64,000 nucleotides of DNA from Rhyacophila brunnea (GCA_022495005.1 JAGYXB010000056.1:1550001-1614000), one strand, 5' to 3'. Positions 23,145-34,056 are shown, counted from the first letter of the stretch. A program made the numbers and translations. Notes: generated by a model not told the origin, from the sequence alone.

Positions 23145-24615
23145 GAATAAATTTAATGATCACGGGTAATTTGTACAAAATCACTTATACGAAGGAAAAT
23201 TGGCCGAAACCATCAGACCGAGTCACACATGGCAGAAACGAATTTTTAAAATTCGTAAAATCCATTGGTCTTTAATCTGAGCCATTGGCTTTGAATTATT
23301 TTCTGCAAAATAGTCTAGCTAATTTCCTTTTGTGTAAGTGTTTTTGTACAAATTGAACCACATGTCCATAAACGTGATGGTGATACAATTATATAATAAT
23401 ATCTATATTTGTCTTGATTTATATTTTTGTCTGTCTGTAACGCAACAGAAAATATATGTAAATGAGTAGGAGAGAGCGAGACATGGATAACATATAGGTA
23501 CCTATTGAAAGCGATAAAATGAGAAAAGGCATACACGTAAATGCAAATTTAAAATTTGAAAAATAAGCTGACACATATAAATAAATCGTTTTTTTTAATC
23601 GGGTCGTGAATGAAAACAAAAATGAAAGGATTCTATCATAATAGTTGACTGGACTGTAAATAATTCTGTCATGACACTCTCATGACAAATGAAATTATTA
23701 TCATTTATTTCAATATGCAACAATCATCATTTTCTACAAACAGTTTACCATATTGCATTTGAATTATTACTAATAACTAACGGGCCGACTATTCTTTTCT
23801 GTGGCGTGGAATAAATGGAGCTAAACCAAGGGATGTCGCGGATAGTTGAGGCTTTTGATATATGGATATATAGGTATATCCTCAAAATTCCTTGAACTGA
23901 CACATGTGGCATCCTCAAAAGAATGAGTAGTTATACGTATGGTTAGTATCAAAACCAGAAAACGACATTACGTAACTTGACAAGTAGCGCTTGCCAAGTT
24001 GTTATTCAAGGAAAGATCAATGGTAAACGTAGCACCACATTTCGTGACGGTACCTACGAGAGTAGGTCCACTGTCCAATGAATTATTTCAGGTAGTTGGT
24101 GATAGAGCGAAGATCGTTTTGATAGTAGCCAAACTCCGATTACAAGGAAAATAAGACTTGATCTGATGCTACAGACGATTTAGGTATATAGAAAAGTGCA
24201 CAAACATCCTCCAGAAATTTCTAACTATTTCTATTCAGTCAGTCACACTCAACTTTGCTACGTCTTGTTTGACGTTTATCAATCATTTCCTCCAAGGGTG
24301 GCCTACGGGCCAGTGCCTACTAGAGTTTCTTGATAAATATTAGCTCTAGAATCTAGATCTATATCCGGGTACTCATTAGCGAGCCGTAACTGTGATCGTT
24401 GAGGATACCGTAACTATAGATCCACTAGTATAAATTGTCCGCTGAGTGGGGGCGCCATATGCAAACATTTGACATATCATTCAATAAGTTTTATATAGTG
24501 ATGAGTTTAATTCTAAATTAGAACACCGGACGATTTATGATAGTATATCTATAGTAGGTATGGACGCCAAATAATTAGTTCGCAAGCCTAATAAATAATT
24601 ATTTCGCATCTAGCA
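23145..24615. other. Stretch without a supported gene
   Basis: Mixed AT-rich sequence with only chance ORFs; no clear repeat partner in this window. Confidence 0.4.
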
Positions 24616-24626
24616 TTGGTTACAGT

Positions 24627-25276
24627 CAAGGCCTGAACAGAAACGATGCATAAGTGCGAGTGAGAAAGTATTCGGCACCCTTATAATCTCTGCGACACGC
24701 GCTGGAGTAAAATAAAAGGTTTACAGATTGGGAAGATGGTTTGCTCGGTGTAGTCGCCAAATCTTACCTTATTGCTTAATTATGCGTCGATAACCGTATT
24801 GCTAAAATAGCTATTTTTGTGTTAAACATAAAGTCAGTGGTAAATACTTTTAGTTAATTAAGTAAAAAAGATGGTTCTGTGTGTTGTATTAAAATGTGGT
24901 AGCCGTACTGATAAGCAAGAAGATGGTATTACGTTTCATAGGTAAGTTGATACATGTTCGTGATAATTTATTTGTATATGATTATATATTTTAATATCAA
25001 GTGACCGTGTTTCTTTAAAATAACTTAAATTATGAATATTTTTACCTAATGGTTGGATTTTGACCGCTTAAAAATACTATATAACGTAAAAAAATAGAAA
25101 AATATATTTTAATTTTGAGCGTATAGTGCGAGCACTTTGGGCGAGCACTAGCGAAATGGTTTATGGTCTCGAACATTTGAATACGAATGCGTTCGCTCGC
25201 CCACAAACCAAACGCACGGCGCGCAGCTTCATTTAGCAATGCAATGGGTGGCGTCTAGATGTATCTATAGTCTAAG
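24627..25276 (+). mobile_element. P-element-like non-autonomous transposon with THAP exon, copy H1
   Basis: A 650-bp element bounded by CAAGGCCTGAAC and ATAGTCTAAG and flanked by a perfect 8-bp TSD GTTACAGT (24619-24626 and 25277-25284). A sister copy is at 28822-29474. Termini are only weakly inverted (CAAGGCC versus CTTAGAC). It carries the first exon of a THAP-domain protein with a canonical GTAAGT donor. THAP is the DNA-binding domain of P-element transposases, and P elements make 8-bp TSDs. No later exon is present, so this looks like an internally deleted derivative. Confidence 0.8.
24871..24941 (+). CDS. THAP-domain first exon (partial)
   Basis: Starts at ATG 24871 and reads MVLCVVLKCGSRTDK..., then GITFHR, before AG|GTAAGT (donor at 24942). 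The pattern M-x2-C-x4-C, then a gap, then G-I-x-F-H-R is the start of the C2CH THAP zinc finger (first two Cys plus the FHRFP-type motif). The remaining Cys-x2-His and the AVPTIF box would be in later exons, which are missing here. In context it is the 5' exon of a P-type transposase retained in a non-autonomous copy. The alternative is capture of a host THAP gene exon. Confidence 0.65.
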
Positions 25277-25284
25277 GTTACAGT

Positions 25285-25905
25285 ACTTATTAGGAAAGGT
25301 TACAGTTACGACTCGCTAATGAGTAGGTACTCGGCTTATTGCGTCGCATAACGCAACCGGTCCATCTGAGTTTTCGAAAATATTAACTGTATTGGGCTCA
25401 AGCTGTTTGAAGAGCTCGGGCTTAGTACAGATGGGCCCTCCTTTGGTTTTGTTTAACCGGTCCAAGTATTTTTCGGAGAATTTTATTTTAGATAGTACGT
25501 AGTGAAACCCAATAATATGCCCGCATGTAGACAAAGTGTTTCACATTTTAGCAACTCTTTGAAAAACGTACTCACTATAATTTTGTAATACCTATGTATA
25601 TTATAAAATATGTCCCGTAAAATATAAAAAAGGTCTCAAGGGAATATATAATTTATTTCAAAACCGAAGACAAACATTCTCGAGACTCTCGAAAAACTAC
25701 AATCTTGAATCCTTGAATTTGGGGAATTGAAAACAGGTCATAGGTTCAATTTTATTTCCCCAAATCCCAAGTACCTACTTAGTTACATTCAGATCCCGTG
25801 TGCTGTTAGTTACTCAAAAAATAGTCTGACTTAGGTACTCACTTTCAGAGAAAGTACATACAGATATACAGATAACTAGAAAGGTATTATTTTAACCGAT
25901 ATACT
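25285..25905. other. Stretch without a supported gene
   Basis: An antisense 72-codon ORF at 25316-25534 has no recognisable motif and is probably chance. Confidence 0.4.
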
Positions 25906-25909
25906 CACA

Positions 25910-26224
25910 GAACAGATAATAAATAGAATACCGATAGGCTATATTCAATACGCCGCACGTTGAAGCAGAGTTTTTAATGGTTTTTGAATGGGTGGGTGTC
26001 CTACAAAAATGAAGCACGCATTATGCACGTGCAATAGTGTGTGTAATACACCAACATTAAATGATCGTAAATGCATAAACCGAGAGCAGTTTTCAGTATT
26101 ACACGTACAACGTATTCTTGACACGTGTGTAAGTTTAACCCGGATTCTTCCTTACTCGAGACGGTTACCTGCTATTGCCTTACCCGTTGGGTATTTCAGT
26201 TCCCATTATTTCTGAGTTCCCTGG
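25910..26224 (+). repeat. Family L repeat, copy 2
   Basis: Aligns with 21299-21588 over its full length, with an extra 20-30 bp (GCATAAACCGAGAGCAG region) in the middle. Confidence 0.75.
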
Positions 26225-26299
26225 ATATACTAGTACTATGGATCGAAATAAAATAAAAAGTGTAAATATATAAACTAGCAATATATTGACTACTTAATT

Positions 26300-26870
26300 T
26301 GCAAACCAGCTAACTGCACTTTTGACCAAAAATGAGATTTTAATGGCATTTTGTTATAAAGCATGTTTTCTAGGCTCAGACAAAATTCCTAAATTTATGT
26401 ATAAATATATGCGTTATTGTATGTATCACACAAAACAGCCAACTGCAGGTGTATTAAGAGCGTACTTCAGTGAAACGGCAAATAATTTTCAACAGTAGGT
26501 GTGACGAAGTTTCTCACTAGTCGCCAATCGGAGGCAGACAGTCGAAGTGTCCGCACGTCATTTTGTCATGGCGTTGGATGAAAATATTCTTAAATCGTGT
26601 AAAGATGACTAAAAAACTTTACGTATGTACTTAAAAAAGAAAACAAGTCAATGAATATACTATTATTATTAGTAATATAACAATAAACATAACATTAAAT
26701 GGACGCATGTTGGATTTTTATGACAAATTATATTTCGTTCAGCACGCGTCATTTGCACAATCCGCGCATCGCCTAGCCACGATCTTTTTAGACCATGCCT
26801 CAACTAAAGTATAGCCTTAAGTTTTTTCTCCTTCCTGAAAAATTTGCCCAAGTGGAGTTAGCTGGTTTGC
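26300..26870. mobile_element. TIR element, family M
   Basis: Termini TGCAAACCAGCTAACT plus xCACTT at the left, inverted at the right (AAGTGGAGTTAGCTGGTTTG): about 22 bp with one mismatch, 571 bp apart. TSD not resolved. Inside is a related internal word CAGCCAACTGCAG. No ORF. Confidence 0.65.
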
Positions 26871-26874
26871 AGTT

Positions 26875-27540
26875 TAAGCAGTCGATATTATTTTTTATCT
26901 CATGGTTTAAACCGGTTAAATATTCGCAAAATCCCAGTAACAGGGTCGAATTCCCCCCTCCGGTTAATTTGATTCCCTAAATGAGACGAGTCAACCATTA
27001 ATCGTACCAAGCTACCCGTAGAACCTCACCACTAGTACCTTAGTGTTAATTTTTTAATACGAATCTTTTATCCCCCTCCAACATAATAGGAAGTCTTCGC
27101 CGCTGTTATGTACATGAAAGAAATCATGTTAAACTATCTGATGATTCACTCTTGTCTTAGATGTGTATAAATATATGGATGTAATACTGATTGTGAGAAT
27201 GTTGTTGTTAATGATGATTGATGTTTGTGCCGATTTGATGTATTGCCCGGCCGTCCTTTTGTTCAAAGACACAGGTTAATATTTATTCCGAACCACCTTT
27301 TAAGACCACCCTAAGTTTCGTAATTCTAATAATGTATTTAGATTGATTATATTAAATCGTCTTTAATTCTTGGAATTAAGATGTTATTGTTTTACGTGAT
27401 ATATATTCATGACAACATTGATATATTTACGTCATTTATTGTAACATGCAAGTGCGCACCAAGCGGGAGTGTTAGGGGTTGCAAAACACCCGGGCGTCAG
27501 GTTTTAAGGAAGGATTTAAGCGGTCACCAGAAAATTAAAT
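26875..27540. other. Stretch without a supported gene
   Basis: No ORF or repeat supported. CATAATAGGAAGTCTTCGCC at about 27085 resembles a short word at 50165-50190. Confidence 0.4.
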
Positions 27541-27550
27541 GAGTCACAGA

Positions 27551-27979
27551 TAGGGAATCCAATCCCGAGCCAAAATTCTGATCCCGGGATTTTGGGATTA
27601 CAATTTGACAATTATATTAATAATTAGTCAGCCAAATATGAAACTGCCGTAAAACGTATGTGGTCATGGTGGAATTACTTTGTTGAAAGCGCGAAGCATT
27701 GTTTTTTCCAATCTTTCTCGTTTTTATTAATTTATGTGAAAAAATAAAAAGAATCGGCAACTTACATAAGGATATAAATCAAACTTCATTCAAACTCAGT
27801 TTATTTCTAATTTAGTTATTTGTTATTAAAAGTATTTTTTCTGTTATATTTTCGTTTTTATGTTATTTTCCATAAAAAATGATAAAAAAATCAATCCCGA
27901 AATCTTCGGGATTATGTTTACAAATCCCGGGATTCATAGGTATCGAAAATAGCTCGGGATCCCGGGATTGGAATCCCTA
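27551..27979. mobile_element. hAT-like MITE, family I, copy I1
   Basis: A 429-bp element with ends TAGGGAATCCAATCCCG and, inverted, TAGGGATTCCAATCCCG, plus many AATCCCGGGATT modules. Flanks GTCACAGA (27543-27550) and GTCACAAA (27980-27987) agree at 7 of 8 bases as a TSD. Sister copy at 32551-33289 in the opposite orientation. A 20-base poly(A) run (28001-28020) follows outside the element. Confidence 0.8.
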
Positions 27980-28264
27980 GTCACAAAGATACAATATTAA
28001 AAAAAAAAAAAAAAAAAAAACAATTTGTATCATGAGCTTATTTCACAGATATTTTTTGTTATGTTATTTTATTTTATTTTTTCAGCTTTTCTTTAACTTT
28101 TCCCATATTATCGCTATAACAATATAGAGGCCGGCAATTTTCGGTTGGCAAACAAACACCCTTGGCGCTAGTAACACATCATTATATTATACACATGACC
28201 GTCAACAATATCGCTCTAGATTCTGTGGTTGGTTTACGCTAGAAACACATTAACATCACGTCAT

Positions 28265-28637
28265 CAGTGACGTCCGTGGCGCCCTTAAGCAGAATGAGAA
28301 TTTTCATTTTAAATTTCAAATTTTCTGTTGGCTCGTTAGGTACATAACTTACCTATCTTATTATTAATTTTCGGCTATCTTAAACAGACAAATACACCAA
28401 AAAATCTATAAATTTAAAAATACGCCATCTACTGAGAATTAGAGCATTTCCAAGAAAACCTACTCTCAAACGATGGTGGTTTTAGGTACATAATCTGTGG
28501 TTCTGACTAGTTTGGAGACAACCTTGTAAAAATTGGCCTGTGTGATAAACTGCCATAATAATATGTGTTGAAATGGGTATTACAGTATAGCAACAGTGAT
28601 GTTATCAGGACCTGCCTACCCACACGGGACGTCATTG
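28265..28637. mobile_element. hAT-like MITE, family J, copy J5
   Basis: Starts CAGTGACGTCCGTGG and ends CTACCCACACGGGACGTCATTG (inverted end). CGTCAT occurs on both outer sides, in keeping with an eroded 8-bp TSD. Diverged interior. Confidence 0.6.
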
Positions 28638-28821
28638 CGTCATATCAAGGAGTTTTCTCCAATGCCATCCAGGGTGCAAGCTAAGTATTTAATGAAATAA
28701 TATGCTCTCTCTAAAAGTCTAAAGGCTTGTTTAAAAGAGTTTAGTGCTAATCATTGGTGATTATCAGTCACACTAATACCGCCACATGTAAACAGGTAGA
28801 AATAAGTATTAGTATTTAATG

Positions 28822-29474
28822 CAAGGCCTGAACAAAAACGATGCATGAGTGCGAGTGAGAAAGTATTCGACACCCTTATAATCTCTGCGACATGCGCTAG
28901 AGTAAGATAAAAGGTCTACATATTTTTAAGTTGGTTTCCAAAAATATCGCCGGCAAATTGTGCTGAATCGCTTCACGTAGCGTGTTGTTCGTGTTGCTAA
29001 ATTTGCTATTTTTTGTGTTAAACATAAAGTCAGTGGTAAATATTTTTAGTTAATTAAGTAGGAAAGGTGGTTCTGCATGTTGTATTAAAATATGGTAGCC
29101 GTACTGATAAGCAAGAAGATGGTATTACGTTTCATAGGTAAGTTGATACATGTTCGTGACAATTTATTTGTATATTATTATTTATTTTAATATCAGTGAC
29201 CTAGTGTTTCTTTAAAATAACTTAAATTATGGATATATTTACCTAATTGGTTGCATTTTGACCGCTTAAAAATACTATATAACGTAAAAAAACAGAAAAT
29301 TATATTTTAATTCTGAGCGTCTAGTGCGAGCACTTTGGGCGAGCACTAGTGAAATGGTCTATGGTCTCGAACATTTATAGGCGAATGCGTTCGCTCGCCC
29401 ACAAACCAAACGTACGGCACGTAGCTTCATTTAGCAATGCAACGGGTGGCGTCTATATGTATCTATAGTCTATG
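28822..29474 (+). mobile_element. P-element-like non-autonomous transposon, copy H2
   Basis: A 653-bp sister of H1 with ends CAAGGCCTGAAC and ATAGTCTATG. A perfect 8-bp TSD ATTTAATG lies at 28814-28821 and 29475-29482. High identity to H1 except about 100 bp in the 5' part (28919-29005). The 3' end inverted is CATAGAC. Confidence 0.8.
29067..29137 (+). pseudogene. Decayed THAP first exon in H2
   Basis: Same 71-nt exon as in H1, but the start is GTG instead of ATG and both zinc-ligand Cys codons are lost (TGT to CAT and TGT to TAT). The GTAAGT donor and the ITFHR end are kept. Not functional as a zinc finger. Confidence 0.65.
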
Positions 29475-29482
29475 ATTTAATG

Positions 29483-29860
29483 CATATTATTGCAAGTAGC
29501 TTTGGTCATTTTGCTGAATTTTTTGAACGATCACTATGTCTGTAAACTCAATGATAGAGAGTGCAAACTATAATGTATTAGTATTTTGAATTATTATTCA
29601 TTATTCATGCTAATTTCAATTAATTTTAACAGTTTCTACGTATGAATACATTAAAATTGCCATTGCGATATTGCATTCATAGATAATATTTTGAACAGAA
29701 TCCAACCTGCGTAGAATAGATAATAGACAACATTCCTATAGAAAATACATAGTGACAACCACTAAAAACAAAACAACACGCTATTTTGATATGAGTCGAA
29801 AATGTGTAGGCATGTAGATAATGATAAATAACGTTCATTAAGTCATGCGGGTGTCGATGA
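29483..29860. other. Stretch without a supported feature
   Basis: AT-rich, nothing recognised. Confidence 0.4.
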
Positions 29861-29867
29861 AGTGCGG

Positions 29868-29992
29868 TACGCGTGAGGTGACCTCATTGTTGTAATGGTG
29901 ATTTGGGCAGATTTTCCAAACTAACTATGTTCGTTTAAAGTTTAAAGGTTCAAAATACGCTACGGGATGAGAGCATCAGTCTGATAACATTT
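29868..29992 (+). repeat. Family B repeat, copy 1
   Basis: Matches 46167-46290: TACGCGTGAGGT, GGTGATTT, CTACGGGATG and GAGCATCAGTCTGATAACAT. Nature unknown. Confidence 0.6.
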
Positions 29993-30143
29993 TAAACACC
30001 GAGAAAAATGACATTACACATTTTCCCCGTAGTGGAAGCCTACTGTGACGTCACGTGATAGACATGGCGTAAGGCTATTCCATTTACTCCTTACGTTCTG
30101 TCGTTTGCTATTTAAATATGCATCTTCTCCAATATCATTCGCA

Positions 30144-30637
30144 GTTAATTAAATGCTAATATTGAACATACATAATTCTGAAAACACTCATGAGAAAATA
30201 TAGCCAATAGAAAAAATCTTTTTTGAAAAAAGTGAGACATCCGGCAGGAATCGAACCTGTGTCTCTTGGGTATCGCGCCCTGTGCATTACCACTATGCCA
30301 CGACTGCCATGCTTAATTGCGACAAATTGTAACTATTGGCCTTTTTAATACCTGCTCATAAGCGTTCTCCGAATTGAGTTACGGTAGGCGATCGGTTTTT
30401 GTATTCTAAAGTAAAGTATTTATTACTTTAATTACTAACCGACGTCACGGATCACTCCAATATATTCTGTTGTAACTTACTTGAACTTATAAATAATTTT
30501 AATTAACTATTTGTTTTATTCAACGAATAATTCACGAGATTTTAAGAATGTACCTACCATTCTAATTATTGATTTACATTTTTAAAATCATGTGAATTAT
30601 TCGTTGAATAAAAGAAATGGTTAATTAAATGCTAATA
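30144..30637 (-). mobile_element. tRNA-derived SINE (X1) plus palindrome, flanked by 18-bp direct repeats
   Basis: Perfect 18-bp direct repeats GTTAATTAAATGCTAATA (30144-30161 and 30620-30637) bracket a minus-strand SINE. Its tRNA-like head is at about 30238-30312 (A box TGGCATAGTGGTAATGCAC, B box GGTTCGATTCC). It is followed by a tail shared with 39200-39600 and then by an inverted repeat at 30498-30629. The long TSD fits LINE-mediated insertion. The head ends do not pair as an acceptor stem, so it is not a tRNA gene. Confidence 0.65.
30498..30629. repeat. Palindrome E (about 54-bp arms)
   Basis: Arms contain TTATTCAACGAATAATTCAC and its inverse, then GATTTTAA and its inverse. Single arms of the same palindrome occur near 39560, 39650, 55205 and 57225. 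It is either the fold-back end of the SINE-associated unit or a separate MITE. Confidence 0.65.
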
Positions 30638-31015
30638 CCTTTGAATGACAATCCAATCTAATTAATTCCTTAAATGTCATAATATGATCATGGGTGGCCC
30701 TGCAATTGCATTTTATGAAACAACAAAAAAATCACACCTTCGATATATGTAACGAAGTCGTATATAATACAAGATTAATGAGAGTCCATCAATTTCGTAC
30801 AAGTCGGCATTTCGACTAGAGGAGTCGGAACGATTGATGGAAGTCTATGAGGAGAAAAAAATATTTGCTCTATCGGTAGGTATGGCTTTACATTTTATTG
30901 CACCCTGAATATTATGATAACACGGTTCATCAGATAACTATATTTGCGACAATACTGGTAATAACATTTTCATGTAAATTGACAAATAATAATAAATAAT
31001 GAAATAATCTTCGAT

Positions 31016-31112
31016 CATGTCCGATCCTAATAAGATCATAATATGGGCCTCTACAGTGTGGAGGTTTGTATTAACAGATTTTGTTTACGTGAAATGGATA
31101 TCAGCCACTTGC
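31016..31112 (-). repeat. Family W repeat, copy 3, interrupted
   Basis: Reverse complement of 3866-4003 and 18358-18488 (CCGATCCTAATAAGATCATA, GAGGCCCAT inverted, CAGCCACTTGCTCAACCTA). Similarity stops at 31112, where the truncated R1-like element starts. Confidence 0.65.
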
Positions 31113-31640
31113 TCAACCTACTGTCATGATATGTCCATGTGGCGGAGGACTACAGGATGCAAACCACATCCTCTGGGAATGTCCGAGAATGTGCTCCGAG
31201 AGGGAAGAGATGCTTAAGTCGGTCCAACCAGCCGTTGGGCTCATCGGGCCGTCCGACTTGGTCGCCACAAAGGGCAATTATATTGCATTTAAAAAATTTG
31301 CGGACGTGAAGATATCTTCACATAATTTTGTCTGCCCGTATTGTTTTAGCTTTGTTTTTTTTTGTATTTTACATATCATTAAATTCATTTATTTTATATA
31401 TATAAAGTCTCCGTGCCTTTTTCTCGCATGTCACTTTTTATTAAATTACGTATTTCAGTGCGTAATTACGTACTAAGTCAAAGCTCACTTGAGAGCATGG
31501 CGATCTCAGTCTTGGGAATCTGCTCCTGAGACATTCCCAGGCGTAAAAAACTGCTGATGCTTCACATTCAAACGTATGGTTTCGTGATACGCTCGATTGA
31601 GACCGAGTGTGGCGCGGGGCAGTTGGTTCGGAGGGGTGTA
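31113..31640 (+). mobile_element. 5'-truncated R1-like element, second copy
   Basis: Matches the C-terminal ORF2 and 3'UTR of the element at 4.7-9.9 kb. It is diverged enough (many synonymous and 3'UTR changes) to be an older insertion or a sister subfamily. It keeps both 3' hairpins (31510-31531 and 31589-31610). Inserted into a W repeat. Confidence 0.85.
31126..31335 (+). pseudogene. ORF2 C-terminal fragment with CCHC motif
   Basis: Reads CPCGGGLQDANHILWEC, then SEREEMLKSVQPAVG and SDLVATKGNY, matching the last ~65 residues of ORF2 at 9415-9622. A short deletion after the KKFA codons removes the YYGR region and shifts the frame, so the original stop is missed. Confidence 0.8.
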
Positions 31641-31838
31641 TATGTTTGTGTTATTAACGTCACTGATTATGCATATTATATAATATTATGTATTATGGTG
31701 GTTTCTTAAAATATAGGGAAACATTTTGCAATGCGTGGAAAAGATTTATTGGAAGACTTATAAGACATTCTGGCCATGAATTTATTAATTATACGCTCCT
31801 ATTACAGATGCGAGGATCAATTTTCTAATTTTTGACAA
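31641..31838. other. Short AT-rich stretch, nothing supported
   Basis: No feature supported. Confidence 0.4.
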
Positions 31839-31846
31839 GAATTTTT

Positions 31847-32040
31847 GGTACAGTTCGGTTATGAGGAATACAGCGGAAAACACATTTTGAAAATACCCGA
31901 TATATTAGATTATTTGTTAGTTTGGGTTAGTTTAGGTTAGGTTAGATTAGGTTTGGTTAGGTTAAACTAACAAATAATCCAGTATATCGGGTATTTTCAA
32001 AATGTGTTTGCCGCTGTATTCCTCATAACCGAACTGTACC
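31847..32040. mobile_element. Fold-back MITE, family G, copy 1
   Basis: Arms of about 75 bp are near-perfect inverted copies starting GGTACAGTTCGGTTATGAGG. The loop is made of TTAGGT-like units. A perfect 8-bp TSD GAATTTTT lies at 31839-31846 and 32041-32048. Sister at 52547-52746. Confidence 0.9.
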
Positions 32041-32550
32041 GAATTTTTATATCTGGATGGGTTCTCCATTAAATAAATACGTTTGAATTTGAATTCAAGA
32101 ACACTATTGCTTGCAACGCACATAAAGGCTTACTGACAACGGATACCTACGTTCTGTCACTAATATAGATTTAAGAGGATAGGCAGTTACCTTGAGCTGT
32201 GTTTAAAAGGTACAATACTGATAGATATAAAAAGCGAGTATGTACCTTGGTATATCGATATGATGATTCAGAAAAAACTTAACCGACAGATGACCGCGAC
32301 ACCTCTTAACCGCTTTGACGAAACACCGAACGCTTGATTTTTTTATATTTTATATTTTCTTCGCGTCAAAAGATTGCGAGAAAAAAATGTACGGCGTAGC
32401 TATGGGTCTACGCCACTGAAACAGTGGGCCGTGTAAATAGTTATACATAGATAATAATTGCAATAAGACATGTATTATAAAATAGTGTTTTTTGTTATAT
32501 TTGTTAAGGGTTATTAAGGGTGTATGTACGCTGTTAAGATCTGACATAAC

Positions 32551-33289
32551 TAGGGATTCCAATCCCGGGATCCCGAGCTATTTTAGATACCTATGAATCC
32601 AGGGATTGATAAACATAATCCCGAAACTTTCGGAATTGATTTTTTTATCAATTTTTTATGGAAAATTAAATAAAAACGAAAATATTACAGAAAAAATACT
32701 TTTGATAACAAATAACTACATTGAAATAAACTGAGTTTGAATGAAGTTTGAATGTGTAAGTGGCCGATTCATTTTATTTTTTCACATAAATTAATAAAAA
32801 TGAAAATGATTAGAAAAAAACTATGCTTCGCACTTTTAAAAAGTAATTCCAGCATGATCTCATACGTTTTATGGCAGTTTCATCTTTGGCTGACAAATTA
32901 GATTTATGAAGCGGAAAGACCATAAGTACACCATGATTTGCTTTACTATTTTAAATTTCGCTAACCCATTCATTAAGTCTTTACTATGAGGAACAGCAAT
33001 CTCATATTAAATTCACATTATTATTTATATTACAATATCATTTACTCCATTAAACTTATGTATTTCCAAGATTGAACGTATACAATATTAACAATAAATG
33101 TCTTAAATAGTAGAAATAATACTAGATTTATTTTTGATCGATTTTATCAACGTTATTTGTAAATATAAAATTTTTATATTAACAATGGAAAAAATGCCAA
33201 TCCCAGGACCAGTCTCGGGATCCCGGGATTGTTAAATTGTAATCCCGAAATCCCGGGATCAGAATTTTGGCTCGGGATTGGATTCCCTG
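32551..33289. mobile_element. hAT-like element, family I, copy I2
   Basis: A 739-bp element. Ends TAGGGATTCCAATCCCGGGA and, inverted, CAGGGAATCCAATCCCGAGC. Flanks GACATAAC and GATATAAG agree at 6 of 8 positions. It carries about 280 bp (around 32900-33180) absent from I1. Inserted in family D copy 4. Confidence 0.8.
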
Positions 33290-33532
33290 GATATAAGTAT
33301 GCAAACTTAATTTTATCAGTCATACGTATTTGTTATCATTGAGCTAGGAGTAAAAATTGCAGACAGTGTTAATTAGTTTTTTTTTTATCAATTAAATCCT
33401 GCGTCAACTAAGCCATAATAGATAATAATGGTCAAAAGATATTCGTCTATCATAATTTTAGATATCTATTATGGTTTTTTGTAGGCAAGGCCTACAAAAA
33501 CAAAAACTTTCAAAAAAAAACTGACCAACACC

Positions 33533-33896
33533 AGTTTCAAAAGCCCCTAAAACGGTATTTGAAAATATTTCAGTTAGATATGTATTTAGATGGATATTTT
33601 ATTACCTATATTATGGCCAAAAATTGAACTTTATAAAACGCCAAAAACCGTAAATACGTATGATCAAAAATTAGGGTAAATTTCAAAACCCGCTAAAATG
33701 GATGGATGTGCTTTTTAAATACACCTAAAATGCAAAGCGAAAATATTCTTTAGAATGTAACGAATTAAAAAATAAATACATAAAGTTCACAGATTTAATA
33801 GATATGATTTTTTCTCATTTTACTCAAAACTACTTAAAACCGTTTTTCTCATTTTTCTCAGAACTATCTAAAACCGTTTTAGGGGGTTTTGAAACT
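33533..33896. mobile_element. TIR element, family X, nested in D4
   Basis: Ends AGTTTCAAAAGCCCCTAAAA and the inverted copy (TTTTAGGGGGTTTTGAAACT) about 360 bp apart; 23 of 24 bases match. AT-rich interior with a further AAACCGTTTTTCTCATTTT repeat. TSD not clear. Confidence 0.65.
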
Positions 33897-34056
33897 AGGC
33901 GCGTCTAAATACATTTTACAGTAAATGTATTCGTAATTCTACGAAAAAATATAAGTACGACTGAAAAAGTGTGCATGATTTGCGTCAGATTGCGACATAG
34001 TATGTAACTATATATATATATATCGATATAGTTCTAACTAAACTATAAACTAATTC

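Larger units (their letters stand above)
32505..34005. mobile_element. Family D element, copy 4, with nested insertions
   Basis: Family D words flank two insertions: ACGCTGTTAAGATCTGACATAA before I2 (32551-33289); TCAGTCATACGTATTTG, CCTGCGTCAACTAAGCCATA and AACTGACCAACACC between I2 and X (33533-33896); and an eroded right end after X. The layering is D, then I2 and X. Confidence 0.6.

Noticed and set aside
30238..30312. Functional tRNA gene
   Set aside because: A and B boxes are present here, at 50222-50296 and at 53688-53770, but the ends do not form an acceptor stem and each is followed by a repeated SINE tail.
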